Source: an uncultured Acidimicrobiaceae bacterium (GTDB lineage: Bacteria > Actinomycetota > Acidimicrobiia > Spongiisociales > UBA5794). Taken from it: a stretch of DNA of 6,102 bases. The position numbers and the translations under genes are program-made. Of this stretch, positions 5,319-6,102 are shown in pieces; the first letter of the stretch is position 1, and the number at the start of each line of letters is the position of its first letter. The stretch covers positions 1 through 6,102 of the forward strand of contig CAMYJM010000338.1 in assembly GCA_947258635.1 (NCBI GenBank), written 5' to 3'. Below the pieces are notes generated by a model. The model saw only the letters and a program-made list of their open reading frames with translations. It was not told where the DNA came from and searched no databases.

Positions 5319-5458
5319 GGATGCGGTCCGGTGTGTCGAGTCGAACAACCGCTCGGCGGGACCCCCATCTGCGTCGCCATCGCGACGGTTTCGTGACGCC
5401 ACGCCGGTTACACCTTCCGTGTGGACTTCAACAACGGTGCAGTTCGGGGGCGTCACCC

Positions 5459-6046
5459 GTGATCGTCCGGCCGATGATCGGGCAGTGGGAGCCTCCCGCC
5501 ATCGAGCGGATCGAGGTCGTCGAGGGCCGCCGGCTGGCGCGCCTTCCGGTCCCCGGGCTCATGGGCGACCTCCACCAGGATCTGGGCACCAACAGTCTCA
5601 CCGTCGCCATCACCGGGTCGCTCCAGGGTGACGAGCGGCGTTCGGCTTTCCTCGAAGAGCTCCGGGCTGCCTTTCTCGACGGCTCTCCTGTGACCTTCGT
5701 CGCCGACATAACCGAGGCCTCGGAGCTCGAAGACGTGCTGATCGTCGGATTCGAGCTATCCGAAGCAAACGAGTGGGGTGACGAGTTCCGATACCGCCTC
5801 GAGCTGCGCCAATACGTGGAGCCCCCCGAACCGCCGGGGCTCCTCGACGACCTCGCCATCCCCGACCTCGCCGACCTGGCGGCCGGACTCCTCGACGGGC
5901 TCGAGTTGCCCGATCTCCTTGGCGCCATCCCCGATGTGGCCGACCCGACCGTGCCGCTGCAACCGGCCCTCGACGAGGTGCGGGCGGCGACGGACGCGGT
6001 TCCGGAGTTGCTCGGTGGGTTGCGCAGCTCATTGGGGCTGAGCTGA
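5459..6046 (+). CDS. Phage-tail/baseplate-like protein with DNA-circularisation N-domain-like fold
   Basis: A 195-residue protein counted from GTG 5459, chosen because a GGGGG tract lies eight bases upstream; ATG 5474 (190 aa) has no ribosome binding site and the frame upstream of 5459 looks non-coding. Residues 14-120 read like the N-terminal domain of Mu-type 'DNA circularisation' proteins, now regarded as baseplate-hub components: GDLHQDLG (36-43), VAITGSLQGDE (49-59), a helix at 62-73, GSPVTFVADI (75-84), VLIVGFELSEANEW (93-106) and FRYRLELRQY (110-119), followed by a Pro-rich hinge. Residues 128-195 are Leu/Asp/Pro-rich amphipathic segments (IPDLADL, LELPDLL, AIPDV) without close parallel known to me. 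It probably belongs to a tail-like machine such as a prophage tail, tailocin or contractile injection system; which one cannot be told from a single gene. The stop shares one base with the next ATG, so the two are translationally coupled. Confidence 0.6.
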   Translation: MIVRPMIGQWEPPAIERIEVVEGRRLARLPVPGLMGDLHQDLGTNSLTVAITGSLQGDERRSAFLEELRAAFLDGSPVTFVADITEASELEDVLIVGFELSEANEWGDEFRYRLELRQYVEPPEPPGLLDDLAIPDLADLAAGLLDGLELPDLLGAIPDVADPTVPLQPALDEVRAATDAVPELLGGLRSSLGLS

Positions 6047-6102
6047 TGACCCTGGCCCTCGTCATCGACACGCTCGCCGACCGGCTCGGCGCCGGATTGA
6101 CC
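6046..6102 (+). CDS. Start of the next gene in the tail-like operon (partial)
   Basis: ATG at 6046-6048 overlaps the preceding stop as TGATG, and the frame is open to the window edge: 19 residues, MTLALVIDTLADRLGAGLT. The overlap indicates coupled translation and so the same operon. The fragment is too short to assign a family. Confidence 0.6.
   Translation, partial: MTLALVIDTLADRLGAGLT

Noticed and set aside
5321..5458. Upstream extension of the tail-like gene to ATG 5321
   Set aside because: The added 46 residues are Arg/Ser/His-rich and non-coding in character, overlap the control region and include no family motif; GTG 5459 has the better-placed G-rich site.
5397..5462. Short open frame reading GYTFRVDFNNG... 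and ending in a GTGA overlap with the tail-like gene
   Set aside because: It faintly resembles a phage tube-protein strand, but it is only 21 codons after an in-frame TGA, has no convincing start with a ribosome binding site, and could be chance. A decayed gene remnant remains possible.

Overview
The window is high-GC DNA with strongly GC-rich third codon positions, GTG and TTG starts next to purine-rich ribosome binding sites, and long shadow frames on the opposite strand. This fits an actinobacterium or a similar high-GC bacterium. There is no rRNA, tRNA or recognised housekeeping marker, so no finer placement is justified.

Layout, left to right. (1) Bases 1-122 may hold the last codons of a rightward gene; bases 123-467 encode a small three-helix membrane protein on the minus strand. 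(2) Divergent from it, bases 504-2129 (start perhaps GTG 537) encode a modular protein: an N-terminal TIR domain with the expected catalytic glutamate, a Tat-like twin-arginine signal anchor, and an eight-blade PQQ-type beta-propeller with an almost perfect 40-residue period. (3) Converging on it, with 11 bp between stops, is a minus-strand membrane glycosyltransferase of the GT2/Egghead type (2141-3463) that has lost the usual QxxRW motif. (4) A 313-bp spacer (3464-3776) has hairpins and a doubtful small ORF. (5) A minus-strand gene (3777-5243) encodes a nucleoside-deoxyribosyltransferase/TIR-like Rossmann domain (DRHyd type) joined to a TPR-S (ASK1 TRAFs-binding-like) scaffold and a lysine-rich tail. 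It has a good Shine-Dalgarno sequence, a plausible promoter and an overlapping dyad. (6) Divergent from it, a rightward operon begins at 5459 with a phage-tail/baseplate-like protein (DNA-circularisation N-domain-like), followed by a translationally coupled gene that runs off the window.

How the genes may work together. TIR domains are NAD+-consuming enzymes in many prokaryotic defence systems, and TPR-S has been predicted by comparative genomics to sense NAD+-derived signals. A membrane-anchored TIR with an exported sensor-like propeller, a DRHyd/TPR-S protein and a phage-tail-like operon within 6 kb therefore suggest a signalling or conflict locus. The sequence does not show that they act together: the TIR gene and the TPR-S gene are on opposite strands with a glycosyltransferase between them. 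This link is inference and depends on whether the neighbourhood is conserved.
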